This document shows, in pieces, positions 27,967 to 38,100 of a stretch of 64,000 bases of DNA. The notes beneath the pieces were generated by a model. It worked only from the letters and a program-made list of their open reading frames with translations. It had not been told where the DNA came from and did not search any database. Origin of the DNA: Pseudomonas syringae CC1557 (GTDB lineage Bacteria; Pseudomonadota; Gammaproteobacteria; Pseudomonadales; Pseudomonadaceae); assembly GCF_000452705.1 (NCBI RefSeq), contig NZ_CP007014.1, positions 3,907,501-3,971,500 of the forward strand, given 5' to 3'. How positions within the stretch are numbered: position 1 is the stretch's first letter; every line of letters begins with the position of its first letter. A program made the translations under genes and the position numbers.

Positions 27967-28911
27967 ATGCAACCCTTCCTGATCCCCCAGCCGGGTATTC
28001 GTGTCAGCCTCAGCGAGCTGATCGAAATGCGTCATCGGGTGCGGGAAGTGCAGCTGTTTTCAACCCCGAGCCGACGCAGCCCGTTGATCGGCCTGCACCA
28101 TTCCAAACTGCGCGGGCGTGGTGTGGATTTCGATCAGGTTCGGGTCTATCAGGCGGGTGACGATGTACGCAGCATCGACTGGCGTGTCACTGCCCGCACT
28201 CAGGAACCGCACACCAAACTGTTCCACGAAGAGCGTGAACGGCCGATTTTCATCCTGGTAGAGCAAAGCCGTCGGCTGTTTTTCGGCTCAGGGCTGATGT
28301 TCAAGTCCGTGCTGGCCGCTCAGGCTGCCGCATTGATCGGCTGGGCGGCACTGGAGCACAACGACCGGGTCGGCGGGCTGGTGTTCGGCGACGACGAGCA
28401 TTACGAAATCAAGCCGCGCCGCAGCAAACAGAGCTTGCTGCAACTGCTCAACCGCCTGGTACGGGTCAATCAGTCACTGCACACCGAAATCCCGGCAGAC
28501 CGCGATGCCTTTGGTACGGCACTGCGCCGCGCCCGTGAAGTGCTGCGCCCCGGCAGCCTGGTGATCGTGCTGTGCGACGAACGTGCCTTGTCCGATGCTG
28601 CCGAGCAACAGCTGAGCCTGTTGTCACGTCACAGTGACCTGCTGTTGCTGCCGATCTCCGATCCGCTGGATCGCGCCCTGCCCGCTGCGGGCCTGCTGCG
28701 TTTTGCCGAACGCGACGCGCAACTGGAGCTCGACACCCTCAACCCCGAGTTGCGCAGAGCCTATCGGCAACAGGGCGAAGACCGCTCCGCACGCTGGGAA
28801 CGGCTGGCGCAGAAACTGCGGGTGTTGCTCATGCCCTTGAGCACCCAGGCCGAGCTGGTTGAGCAACTGCGCGAATACCTGAATCTCCAGCGGCCGGTGA
28901 AGCGCAAATGA
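27967..28911 (+). CDS. DUF58 domain protein
   Basis: This 314-residue protein carries the DUF58 signature region GRGVDFDQVRVYQAGDDVRSIDWRVTART, which is normally placed before a VWA-like fold. It is a regular partner of MoxR and Bat proteins. I choose the ATG at 27967, four bases after the moxR stop; a start at 27940 would overlap moxR. No membrane segment is evident, so it is probably cytoplasmic or peripheral. Confidence 0.88.
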   Translation: MQPFLIPQPGIRVSLSELIEMRHRVREVQLFSTPSRRSPLIGLHHSKLRGRGVDFDQVRVYQAGDDVRSIDWRVTARTQEPHTKLFHEERERPIFILVEQSRRLFFGSGLMFKSVLAAQAAALIGWAALEHNDRVGGLVFGDDEHYEIKPRRSKQSLLQLLNRLVRVNQSLHTEIPADRDAFGTALRRAREVLRPGSLVIVLCDERALSDAAEQQLSLLSRHSDLLLLPISDPLDRALPAAGLLRFAERDAQLELDTLNPELRRAYRQQGEDRSARWERLAQKLRVLLMPLSTQAELVEQLREYLNLQRPVKRK

Positions 28912-29402
28912 ACCCGCTGGATCAGCTACAGCCGCTGATTGCTCCAGAGGCGGTCGCCTTCTGGCCGCCTGCCCCCGGCTGGTGGCTGCTGTTGCTGTTG
29001 GTCCCCCTGGCGGCCTGGGGCCTGTGGCATCTGCGCGTGCTGTTGCCGGTCAAGGCCAGCAAACGCCGCAGCGAACAACCTCTGGACCCGGCGCGTGTCG
29101 CTGCCCTGGCCGAGCTTGCCAGCCTGCCCAAACCCTACGATGGCGCACCGGCCGGTGCCTGGCTGCAACAGATCAACGGCCTGCTCAAACGCCTGTGCCG
29201 CAATCACTACCCGCACAGCCAGAGCCACACGCTGAATGGCCGGAAATGGCTGGCGTTCCTCGACAATCGATGCCCCGCTGCCGGGCTGACGCGCTGGATG
29301 ATTCTGGTCGAAGGCGCCTACAAACCCGAGTGCAAGCTGGACGACAAGGCTATCACCGGGCTGACCCAGGCGGTCGACACCTGGATTCGCAAACATGTTT
29401 GA
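28908..29402 (+). CDS. DUF4381 single-pass membrane protein
   Basis: This 164-residue protein has one membrane segment (about residues 24-46, WWLLLLLVPLAAWGLWHL) followed by a cytoplasmic domain with GAWLQQINGLLKRLCRNHYP. It is a standard member of the moxR-bat operon in gammaproteobacteria. The start overlaps the DUF58 stop by four bases (ATGA) and the end overlaps the next gene by eight. Its function is unknown. Confidence 0.85.
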   Translation: MNPLDQLQPLIAPEAVAFWPPAPGWWLLLLLVPLAAWGLWHLRVLLPVKASKRRSEQPLDPARVAALAELASLPKPYDGAPAGAWLQQINGLLKRLCRNHYPHSQSHTLNGRKWLAFLDNRCPAAGLTRWMILVEGAYKPECKLDDKAITGLTQAVDTWIRKHV

Positions 29403-30453
29403 ATTTGCCTGGCCCTGGGTCTTCATCCTGCTGCCCGTGCCGTGGCTGATGCGGGCGCTGCTGCCGGTCGCCGACAGCGGCGAACCCGCACTCAAGGTCA
29501 GTTTCCTCAGTGAGCTCGAAGGGCTGAGCGGCCGCCGCGCCAAGGCCAATCTGCCGATATGGCGACAACGAGCGCCAGTGATCCTGATCTGGCTGTTGCT
29601 GCTGATCGCCTGCGCGCGTCCGCAATGGCTGGGCGAGCCGCTGCCAGTGGCGGCCAGTGGTCGTGACCTGCTGGTGGCGGTCGACGTGTCCGGCTCGATG
29701 GATTACCCGGACATGCAGTGGAACAACGATGAAGTCAGCCGACTGGTGCTGGTTCAGCACCTGCTCGGCGATTTTCTGGAAGGCCGCAAGGGCGACCGGG
29801 TCGGCCTGATCCTGTTCGGCACCCAGGCCTTCCTGCAGGCGCCATTGACTTACGACCGCCGCACAGTGCGGGTCTGGCTCGACGAGGCCAGGATCGGCAT
29901 CGCGGGCAAGAACACCGCCATTGGCGACGCCATCGGCCTGGCGCTCAAACGCCTGCGCATGCGCCCGGCCAACAGTCGGGTGCTGGTGCTGGTCACCGAC
30001 GGCGCCAACAACGGCGGGCAGATCGACCCGATCACCGCAGCACGTCTGGCCGCTGAAGAAGGCGTAAAAATATACCCGATTGGCATCGGCGCGGACCCGG
30101 ATAAAAACGGTCTTCAAAGCGTGCTGGGGCTGAACCCGAGTCTGGATCTCGACGAGCCGACGCTTAAAGACATCGCCAAACTGAGCGGCGGGCAGTACTT
30201 CCGTGCACGCGACGGTGCCGAACTGGACAAGATCCGCGCCACCCTGGATGCGCTGGAGCCTGTCGCGCAGCAGCCTACCCAGGCACGTCCGGCGCAGGTG
30301 CTTTATCAGTGGCCACTGGCTGCCGCCCTGCTGCTCAGTGTCCTGCTGGTACTGCGCGAGCTGTGGCCGAACAACGCGGTGCAGCGCCTGCTCACGCAAT
30401 TGCGTGCCATGCGCTGGCGTGAGCGTCTTCAGCGACTCTGGAGGTCACGATGA
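29395..30453 (+). CDS. VWA-domain membrane protein, BatA-like, with intact MIDAS
   Basis: This 352-residue protein has two N-terminal membrane segments (about 5-25 and 60-76), a von Willebrand A domain and a C-terminal membrane segment (about 303-320). The metal-ion-dependent adhesion site is complete: DVSGSMD at 97-103, the threonine of KNTAIGDA, and the aspartate of VTDGANN. Bat proteins are linked to aerotolerance and envelope function, but the molecular role is unknown. Its start and end both overlap neighbouring genes. Confidence 0.9.
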   Translation: MFEFAWPWVFILLPVPWLMRALLPVADSGEPALKVSFLSELEGLSGRRAKANLPIWRQRAPVILIWLLLLIACARPQWLGEPLPVAASGRDLLVAVDVSGSMDYPDMQWNNDEVSRLVLVQHLLGDFLEGRKGDRVGLILFGTQAFLQAPLTYDRRTVRVWLDEARIGIAGKNTAIGDAIGLALKRLRMRPANSRVLVLVTDGANNGGQIDPITAARLAAEEGVKIYPIGIGADPDKNGLQSVLGLNPSLDLDEPTLKDIAKLSGGQYFRARDGAELDKIRATLDALEPVAQQPTQARPAQVLYQWPLAAALLLSVLLVLRELWPNNAVQRLLTQLRAMRWRERLQRLWRSR

Positions 30454-32168
30454 TCACAGCGCTCTGGCCGCACTGGTTCCGCCCGTTGTGGCTACTGATC
30501 GTGCCATTGCTGGCCCTGCTGATCTGGCGACTCTGGCACCGGCAGAAACGCGCCGGGCGCTGGCAGATGCTGCTGCCGCCCCACTTTCATGCCGTGCTGC
30601 TCAATGGCGGGCGCGGTGGCAACAGCAAGCTGCCGTGGGTCGCTCTCGGTCTGGCCTGGTTGCTGGCAGTGTTTGCGCTGCTCGGCCCCAGCTGGCAGCG
30701 CGTCGAACAGATCAGCCAGAAACCGGTCGACCCGCTGGTGGTGATCCTCGAACTCACGCCGCAGATGCTCGCCACTGATACGCCGCCCACACGCCTGGAA
30801 CAGGCCAGACGCAAGCTGCTGGACCTGTTGCAGAAACGCAGCGACGCACAGACGGCAGTTGTCGTGTATGCGGGCAGCGCACACACCCTGGTACCGCTTT
30901 CCGATGATCTGGTCACCAGCCGTAACCTGCTGGAAGCTGTCAGGCCGTCGATCATGCCATTGACCGGCCAACGCGCTGATCTGGCGGTGCACAAGGCATT
31001 ACACCTGCTCAAACAGGGCGCGCTGGGTCAGGGCCGAATTCTGCTGATCACCTCCTCGCTCAGTGAACAGGAACGTCAGGGCATTCGTGAAGCATTGCGC
31101 GGGCAGTCGCCGCCGTTATTGATTCTGGGTGTCGGCAGCGCTGAAGGCGCGCCGGTGACTCAGGAAAACGGCAGCCTGCTCAAGGACGATCAGGGTGCGA
31201 TTCTGGTGCCACGTCTGGACAGCAGCAGCCTCAGCGACTTTGCTGATCAGGTCGGCGGCAGCTATCGCCAGGCACGCGCCGATGAAGAGGATCTGAAAAG
31301 TCTCGGACTGCTCGCGACTCCTCGGCAACTGCGCAACGATGGCCAGATTGTGCAGCTCGATACCTGGGCCGATGAGGGCCACTGGTTCCTGCTGCCACTG
31401 CTGCTGATCGCTGCGCTGGGCGGGCGACGTGGCTGGCTGTTGTGCCTGCCATTGCTGCTCATGTTTCCGCAAACCAGCCAGGCCTTTGAGTTTCAGGACC
31501 TGTGGCTGCGCCCCGACCAACAGGGCCAGCGTCTGCTGGAACAACACCGACCGGCCGAGGCGGCGCAGCGCTTTGAAGATTCACGCTGGAAAGGCGTCGC
31601 GCTTTACGAGGCGGGAGACTATACCAGCGCCGCGCAGCGCTTCGCCGAAGGCAACAGCGCCGCTGACCACTACAATCGTGGCAATGCTCTGGCCCGCAGT
31701 GGCGAGCTGGAAGCGGCACTGGATGCCTACGAGCAGGCACTGGATCGTCAGCCCGACTTCCCTGCCGCGCAGAGCAATCGGGAGCTGGTGCAAGGTCTGC
31801 TGGATGAGGCCAAGGTTCAGAAGCCCGCGCAGGACGAGCAAAGCAAAGCGGATCAAGGCGAGGAAGGCCAACAAGCATCACAGGACCCGAACAGCAGCGC
31901 CTCGCCCGCCGAGCAGAACCCGTCGCGTTCCGATCAGACCGGCACCAGCGAAAGCCTGCCGCCGGACTCCAGCGGGCAGGCCACATCGGCGAATTCGACG
32001 GACGATGAACAAACCACTCGCCCGCCGATCCAGCCCGCCGACAGCTCGATCACCGGCGAGCGACGGCAGGAACTGGAACAATGGCTGAGACAGATTCCGG
32101 ACGATCCGGGCGAGCTGCTGCGGCGCAAGTTCCGCTACGAACAGCAACATCAGGAAAAGACCCGATGA
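30450..32168 (+). CDS. VWA-TPR membrane protein, BatB/BatC-like, with degenerate MIDAS
   Basis: This 572-residue protein combines a VWA-like domain between N-terminal and central membrane segments, TPR repeats (about 395-450, YEAGDYTSAAQRFAEGNSA and ALARSGELEAALDAYEQAL) and a low-complexity tail rich in Q, S, P and D (about 450-535). The MIDAS positions are lost: ELTPQML replaces DxSxS at 101-107 and ITSSL replaces the TDG region at 200-204. It therefore probably does not bind metal, unlike its upstream paralogue. It appears to be a natural fusion of BatB and BatC. Confidence 0.85.
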   Translation: MITALWPHWFRPLWLLIVPLLALLIWRLWHRQKRAGRWQMLLPPHFHAVLLNGGRGGNSKLPWVALGLAWLLAVFALLGPSWQRVEQISQKPVDPLVVILELTPQMLATDTPPTRLEQARRKLLDLLQKRSDAQTAVVVYAGSAHTLVPLSDDLVTSRNLLEAVRPSIMPLTGQRADLAVHKALHLLKQGALGQGRILLITSSLSEQERQGIREALRGQSPPLLILGVGSAEGAPVTQENGSLLKDDQGAILVPRLDSSSLSDFADQVGGSYRQARADEEDLKSLGLLATPRQLRNDGQIVQLDTWADEGHWFLLPLLLIAALGGRRGWLLCLPLLLMFPQTSQAFEFQDLWLRPDQQGQRLLEQHRPAEAAQRFEDSRWKGVALYEAGDYTSAAQRFAEGNSAADHYNRGNALARSGELEAALDAYEQALDRQPDFPAAQSNRELVQGLLDEAKVQKPAQDEQSKADQGEEGQQASQDPNSSASPAEQNPSRSDQTGTSESLPPDSSGQATSANSTDDEQTTRPPIQPADSSITGERRQELEQWLRQIPDDPGELLRRKFRYEQQHQEKTR

Positions 32169-33823
32169 GTCGCGTGTACACCTTATTGACCGGACTGTTG
32201 CTGGCTCTGGTTGCCATGTCGTTGCAGGCCGCACAACTGACGGCCAGCGTTGATCGCACACGCCTGAACGCCGGTGAAACCGTCGAACTGACACTGGAAA
32301 CCGACGACGTCACCCAGTTCGGCAAGCCCGACATGAGCGTTCTGGAGGGCAGCTTCGAGGTACGCGACACACGTCAGCTCAACAGCCTCAAAACACTCGA
32401 CGGCAACAGTCAGGCCACTACGCGCTGGATCGTCACCCTGCTGCCGCGCGAAACCGGCAGTGTGGTGATCCCGGCCCTGCAACTGGGTGACTTGAAAAGC
32501 CAGCCGCTGACCTTGCAGGTCGTGCAGAGCGAAGCCAAAGAGCCAAGCAGCCAACTGGCGCCGATCTTCATTGAGGCGAGCCTGGATCAGGACAGTGTCT
32601 ATGTTCAGGCGCAGGCTGTGCTGACCTTGCGTGTCTACCATTCGGTGTCGCTGTTCGATGACAGCAGCCTGAGCCCGTTGCAGGTGCCGGAGGCCCGGGT
32701 TGAAAAACTGGGCGATCCGCGCACCTATGAAAAGCTGATCAATGGCGTGCGCCATGGTGTGATCGAAACACGTTACGCGATTTATCCGCAGCAGAGCGGC
32801 GTGCTGACAATTCCGGCGCAGGTCTTCAGCGCGACACTGGTGCAACCACCTGCGGACAACACGCAGGGACATGATGCCAATCCGTTCGGCCCGCAACCGG
32901 GCAAATTGATGCGGGTCAAATCCGCCGAAGTGATGCTGACCGTCAAGCCCAAACCTGCCAACTATCCAGCCGACACGCCGTGGCTGCCCGCGCGCAGTAT
33001 CAGTCTTGAAGAAAACTGGAGCCCGGAGCCCGGCAGTACCCAGGTCGGCGATTCGCTGACCCGCACCCTGACACTCAAGGCCGAGGGGTTGGCCGGTGCG
33101 CAACTGCCGCCGCTACCCGCCACCGAAGTACCAGGTCTGCGGCGTTATCCTGATCAGCCCCAAATGCGTAACCTGCCCAGCGAGCGTGGCCTGATTGGCA
33201 CGCGCGAAGAGCGCGAAGCGTTGGTGCCAGGTCGCGCCGGAGCAATCGATCTGCCAGCGGTCGAAGTGACCTGGTGGAACACCCGCGAAGATTATCTGGA
33301 GCACACCAGCCTGCCTGCGCGTACCTTGCAGATCAACAGCAACCCCGGTCTGGCGGTCGACACCCCGGTGAACAACGACATGAGTGGCGTCACCGTGATC
33401 GGTCCGCCGGTCTGGCCATGGCAGGCGAGCACGCTGCTGTTCGCCTGTACCACGCTGCTGGGTTTCGGCTTGTGGTGGCGCGCCCGTGGACAACCGGCAA
33501 TCGCCCGGACTGTGCAGACCGGGCCAAGCCCCCGAACCGTGCTGGACGACCTCAAGCGTGCGTGCATGGTCAATGACCCGCAAGGCACTCGTCAGGCACT
33601 CGATGCCTGGGCCCGTCAGCAGCCGGAAACCCTGGCTGAAATGGCCGCACGCTTTGTGCCGCTGTCCGATGCTCTGGATGGCCTGAACGGCGCACTGTAC
33701 AGCGAGACCGGCAAGCTGTGGCTTGGCCAGGACCTGTGGCGCGCCGTGCGCAAACTGCCCGCTGCTGAACATATTCAGGACCCGGCAGGCGATGCCGGGT
33801 TGCCGCCGCTGTATCCCAAGTGA
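32165..33823 (+). CDS. BatD-like protein (DUF7939/BatD family)
   Basis: This 552-residue protein starts at the ATG at 32165, overlapping the previous stop by four bases. A signal peptide (LLTGLLLALVAMSLQAAQ) is followed by several beta-sandwich repeats typical of BatD, for example TVELTLETDDVTQFGKPD and IEASLDQDSVYVQAQAVLTL. A C-terminal membrane segment lies near residues 420-437 with a cytoplasmic tail. It is the last gene of the operon and presumably presents a large periplasmic domain to the VWA partners. Confidence 0.85.
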   Translation: MSRVYTLLTGLLLALVAMSLQAAQLTASVDRTRLNAGETVELTLETDDVTQFGKPDMSVLEGSFEVRDTRQLNSLKTLDGNSQATTRWIVTLLPRETGSVVIPALQLGDLKSQPLTLQVVQSEAKEPSSQLAPIFIEASLDQDSVYVQAQAVLTLRVYHSVSLFDDSSLSPLQVPEARVEKLGDPRTYEKLINGVRHGVIETRYAIYPQQSGVLTIPAQVFSATLVQPPADNTQGHDANPFGPQPGKLMRVKSAEVMLTVKPKPANYPADTPWLPARSISLEENWSPEPGSTQVGDSLTRTLTLKAEGLAGAQLPPLPATEVPGLRRYPDQPQMRNLPSERGLIGTREEREALVPGRAGAIDLPAVEVTWWNTREDYLEHTSLPARTLQINSNPGLAVDTPVNNDMSGVTVIGPPVWPWQASTLLFACTTLLGFGLWWRARGQPAIARTVQTGPSPRTVLDDLKRACMVNDPQGTRQALDAWARQQPETLAEMAARFVPLSDALDGLNGALYSETGKLWLGQDLWRAVRKLPAAEHIQDPAGDAGLPPLYPK

Positions 33824-33865
33824 GGATGCAGCGCAGGTATTCCCTTTTCACGACAAGGTAAATCA

Positions 33866-35110
33866 ATGCGTCTGTTTCACACCTCTGACTGGCACCTGGG
33901 TCAGAACCTGCACGGCCAGGAGCGCGACTTCGAACACGCTTGCTTCCTGACCTGGTTGCTGGCCCGACTGGCCGAACGACAGCCTGATGTATTGCTGATC
34001 GCGGGCGACATCTTTGACACCGTCAACCCGCCGGTCAAAGCTCAGGAACGCCTGTACGACTTCATCGTCAACGCTCACGAACAGCAGCCGTTGCTGACCA
34101 TCGTGATGATCGCTGGCAACCATGACTCAGGCTCACGCATCGAACTGCCTGCCCCACTGATGCGCCGTTTGCGCACCCACGCACTGGGCCGAGTGATGTG
34201 GCTGAACGATGGCGTACTGGATGTCGAACGCCTGTTGCTGCCGCTGCCCGACGCGCATGGCGACATCAAGGCCTGGTGCCTGGCGCTGCCGTTCCTGCGC
34301 CCCGCCGAAGTGACCGGGCCGACCCTCGGCGATGACTACCTGCGCGGCATCGGCCGGGTGCATGAACTGCTGATCGAAGCAGCGAATACCAAGCGCCAGC
34401 CGGGTCAGGCCCTGATCGCCATCAGCCACGCACACATGGCCGGCGGCTCGGTCTCGGAAGACTCCGAACGCAGCCTGATCATCGGTAACGCCGAAGCCCT
34501 GCCCGCCAGCCTGTTCGGGCCGAGCATCACCTATGTCGCGCTAGGCCATTTGCACAAGCCGCAACGGGTCAATGGCGAGGAGCGCATTCGTTACAGCGGC
34601 TCACCGATCCCGTTGTCGTTTTCGGAAATCGGCTACCAGCATCAGATTCTGGAAATCAATTGCGAGGGCGAAACCCTGACCAGCGTCGAGCCCTTTCTGG
34701 TCCCTCGCGCCGTCAACCTGCAACGCCTCGGGCCCGCACCACTGGCCGAACTGCTGGTGCAGCTCAAAGCGCTGCCGAATGTCGACCTGCTGGCCGATCC
34801 GGATCGTCAGCCCTGGCTGGAAGTGCGTGTGCGTCTTGATGAACCGCAACCGGACCTGCGCAACCAGATCGAAACCGCGCTGCAAGGCAAGGCCGTGCGG
34901 CTGGTGCGCATCGGCGCTGAATACGCCGGTAAAGGCAGCGCCGACGGCAGTGACGGCGATGCGGCACTGATCGAACTGGACCAACTCAGCCCACAGGAAT
35001 TGTTCAGCCGCGCCTGGCTGGACAACTACGGCAGCGAGGTGGACGAACAGACCCTTACGGATTTCGCCACACTGCTGCGTGAAGTCCAGCAGGAGAGCGA
35101 ACAGTCATGA
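33866..35110 (+). CDS. sbcD: SbcD, nuclease subunit of the SbcCD complex
   Basis: This 414-residue Mre11-type exo/endonuclease cleaves hairpins and protein-blocked DNA ends together with SbcC. The metallophosphoesterase motifs appear in order: TSDWHLGQN, AGDIFDT, AGNHDSG, SHAHMAGG and LGHLHKPQ. ACAAGGT lies upstream of the start. It is 42 bp after the BatD gene and overlaps sbcC by four bases. Note it ends with the capping and SbcC-contact region, so it is complete. Confidence 0.95.
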   Translation: MRLFHTSDWHLGQNLHGQERDFEHACFLTWLLARLAERQPDVLLIAGDIFDTVNPPVKAQERLYDFIVNAHEQQPLLTIVMIAGNHDSGSRIELPAPLMRRLRTHALGRVMWLNDGVLDVERLLLPLPDAHGDIKAWCLALPFLRPAEVTGPTLGDDYLRGIGRVHELLIEAANTKRQPGQALIAISHAHMAGGSVSEDSERSLIIGNAEALPASLFGPSITYVALGHLHKPQRVNGEERIRYSGSPIPLSFSEIGYQHQILEINCEGETLTSVEPFLVPRAVNLQRLGPAPLAELLVQLKALPNVDLLADPDRQPWLEVRVRLDEPQPDLRNQIETALQGKAVRLVRIGAEYAGKGSADGSDGDAALIELDQLSPQELFSRAWLDNYGSEVDEQTLTDFATLLREVQQESEQS

Positions 35111-38100
35111 AGATTCTTGCCATTCGCCTGAAAAACCTCGCCTCGCTGGCCGGCCCGTTCGAACTGGATTTCACCGCTGAGCCGCTGGCCAGTGCCGGGC
35201 TGTTCGCCATCACCGGCCCGACCGGCGCGGGCAAAAGCACCTTGCTCGACGCCTTGTGCCTGGCGCTGTTTGGGGCCATCCCACGGCTGAGCAATATCGG
35301 CCAGTCCAAAGTGCCGGACATCGACGGCGACATCAGTACCAGCGACCCGCGCACCCTTCTGCGGCGTGGCACCGGCAGCGGTTATGCCGAAGTGGATTTC
35401 ATCGGCATCGACCAGCGTCGCTATCGTGCGCGCTGGGAGACCAATCGCGCGCGGGACAACGCCAGCAAAAAGCTCCAGGCCAGCCGCCAGACCCTCACCG
35501 ATCTGGACAGCGAGCAAGTCCTCAGCAATCAGAGCAAGCGTGAATTCGAACAGCTGATCGAGAGCCGTCTGGGCCTGAACTTCGAACAGTTCACCCGGGC
35601 CGTGATGCTCGCCCAGAGCGAGTTCAGCGCCTTCCTCAAGGCCGATGACAAGGAACGCAGCGAGCTGCTGGAAAAGCTGACCAACACCGCGATCTACAGC
35701 CAGCTCGGTCGGCGCGCCTACAGCAAGAGCAAGGAAGCCGAGGAAGCGCTGAAAACCCTGACCGCGCAGGCCAGCAACATCGTGCCGCTGGCCCCGGAAC
35801 AACTGGCTGAACTCGAACAACGCTTCGACGATGCCCAGCAGCAGCTCAAGGCCCGTCAGACGCAACAGCGGCAACTGGAGCTCAAGCAGCAATGGCTGCT
35901 CGAACTGCATCGCCTGCGTGACGAACACCTCGCGGCTCAGGAAAGCCTGACCCGCGCGCAGCAGACCTGGGACGAGCTGAGCAGTCAGCGCCAGACGCTT
36001 GCGCAACTGGAACGTCTGGGCCCGCAGCGTCATCGCTTCGCCCGGCGTGTGACCCTGAGCGCGCAACTCACCCCGCTGGCCGAACAGATCAGCCAGCATC
36101 AGCAACAGCAGACGTCGCTGCAGAGCCAACAGCAACAACTGGAAACCCGCCGCACAGAAGCGCAAGCCAGCCTGTTGATGGCCCAACAAACGCACGGCAG
36201 CGCGAAACCGCTGCTGCAACAAGCGTTTGACGCGCAGAACACCCTGAATCACCTGGCTCAGGAGCTGGCCAAGGCGGCTGACCTGCATCAGCACACTGGG
36301 CAACTGTGCGCTCAGGGCCAGGCCAGCCTGCAAACCTTGCTCGACCAGCAGCAACAGGTTACGCAACGCCTTGAACGCATCGCAGAACAGTTGCAACACA
36401 GCAGCGAGCTGGCGCCACTGGCCCAGGCATGGAGCGCATGGCGTGACCGTCTGAAATCACTGACCCTTATCGCCAACCGGCTCAAGCACGGACAGCACGA
36501 ACTGCCTGCCCTGCAACAACGCGCAAGCGAGGCCGATCAGCAACTGACCGAGCAGCGTAACGCACTGGAATTGCTCTATCGCGAAGCGGACTGCGAAGTC
36601 GAGGCGGTGACCGAGCAGTTGCAGATTCTCGGCAGCCTGTTGCAGGACAATCGTAAGCAACAACGCGCATTCGAAGAACTGGCGCGTCTGTGGGCCAGCC
36701 AACAGGACGTCGACCGTCAGTTGGCTGATCTGGCACAACAACAGCACAGTGCCCAGCAGCAGCGCGAACAGCTCAACAGTGAAGGCCTCCGGGTTCGTGA
36801 CGAACTGGCCGTCGCCGAGCAGACCCTTAGCGTCACCCGGCAACTGCTGGAACGTCAGCGTCTGGCGCGCAGTGCCAGCGTTGAAGAACTGCGCGTGCAG
36901 TTGCAGGATGACCAGCCCTGCCCGGTCTGCGGCAGCGTCGACCATCCTTGGCACCAGCCGGAAGCGTTGCTGGAAAGCCTCACACAACACGACGACAACG
37001 AGCAGGCCAGCGCGCAGAAGGCCGTGGATCTGCTGACCGAGCAGCGCAATCAGTTGCGTGAACAGGTGGGCGGCGTAATCGCCCGGCAGAAAGAACTGCT
37101 GCGCCAGCACGAACAGCTCATGCAGCGTCATCAGACCCTGGCGCCGGACTTTGAAGGCCACCCGCTCGCGGCTCAATTGCTGGACCGCGACGCCGCTAAA
37201 CGCGACGGCTGGTTGAGCCAGCAACTGAGCCAGCTGAACGAAGTCATCGCCCGTGACGAGCAACGCCAAGAGGCCTTGCTGACCCTGCAGAAAGACGCGG
37301 CCCGCTTGCAGCAGCAGCTCCAGGCTGCAACGGATGCCAGCCAGGCTGCCGCAGGCCATGTCGCCGAACAGCTCAAGCAACTGGATGCTGATCAGCAACG
37401 ACTGGAAGAGGAACTGACGGCGTTCACACCGCTGGTTTCGCCGCAGGTGCTGGAAGGCCTGCGCAGCGACGCCTCAGCGACGGTCATGCAACTCGAACAG
37501 CAAGTGACTCAGCGGCTTGATCAGTTGAAGCAGCAAAGCGAGGAGCAGCAGGAGCAACACGAACGCCAGCAGAAGATCGAAAAGGAACAGATCGAACAGC
37601 AAGCCCGCCTGCAACGCCAGAACGAGCTGGCGCTTGACGTCACCCGTCTCGGCGAACAGCAGCAAGCCCGTCAGCAGACACTGGCCGATCTGCTGGGCGA
37701 GCATGCGACTGCCGAACACTGGCAACAGGCGCTGGAAAACGCCATCGAACAGGCCCGACACACCGAAACGTCGGCGGCCCAGGCACTTCAGGGTATTCAA
37801 AGCCAGTTGATTCAACTGGCTGCCGAGCTCAAGTCCGGCCAGCAACAGCAGCAAGCCTTGCAGCAGGAAGTGGCGGAACTCGACGCACAGATCAGCGAGT
37901 GGCGCGCTCAGCACCCGGAACTGGACGACGCTGCACTTGACGCCCTGCTGACTTACGACGACGCGCACCTCGAGCAACTGCGCCAGCAACTACAGGCTGC
38001 GGAAAAAGCGCTTGAGCAGGCCAGCGTATTGCTGCAGGAACGTGACCAGCGCCTGCAACAGCATCAGGCGCAACACAGCGACCTGAGCGACAACCAACAA

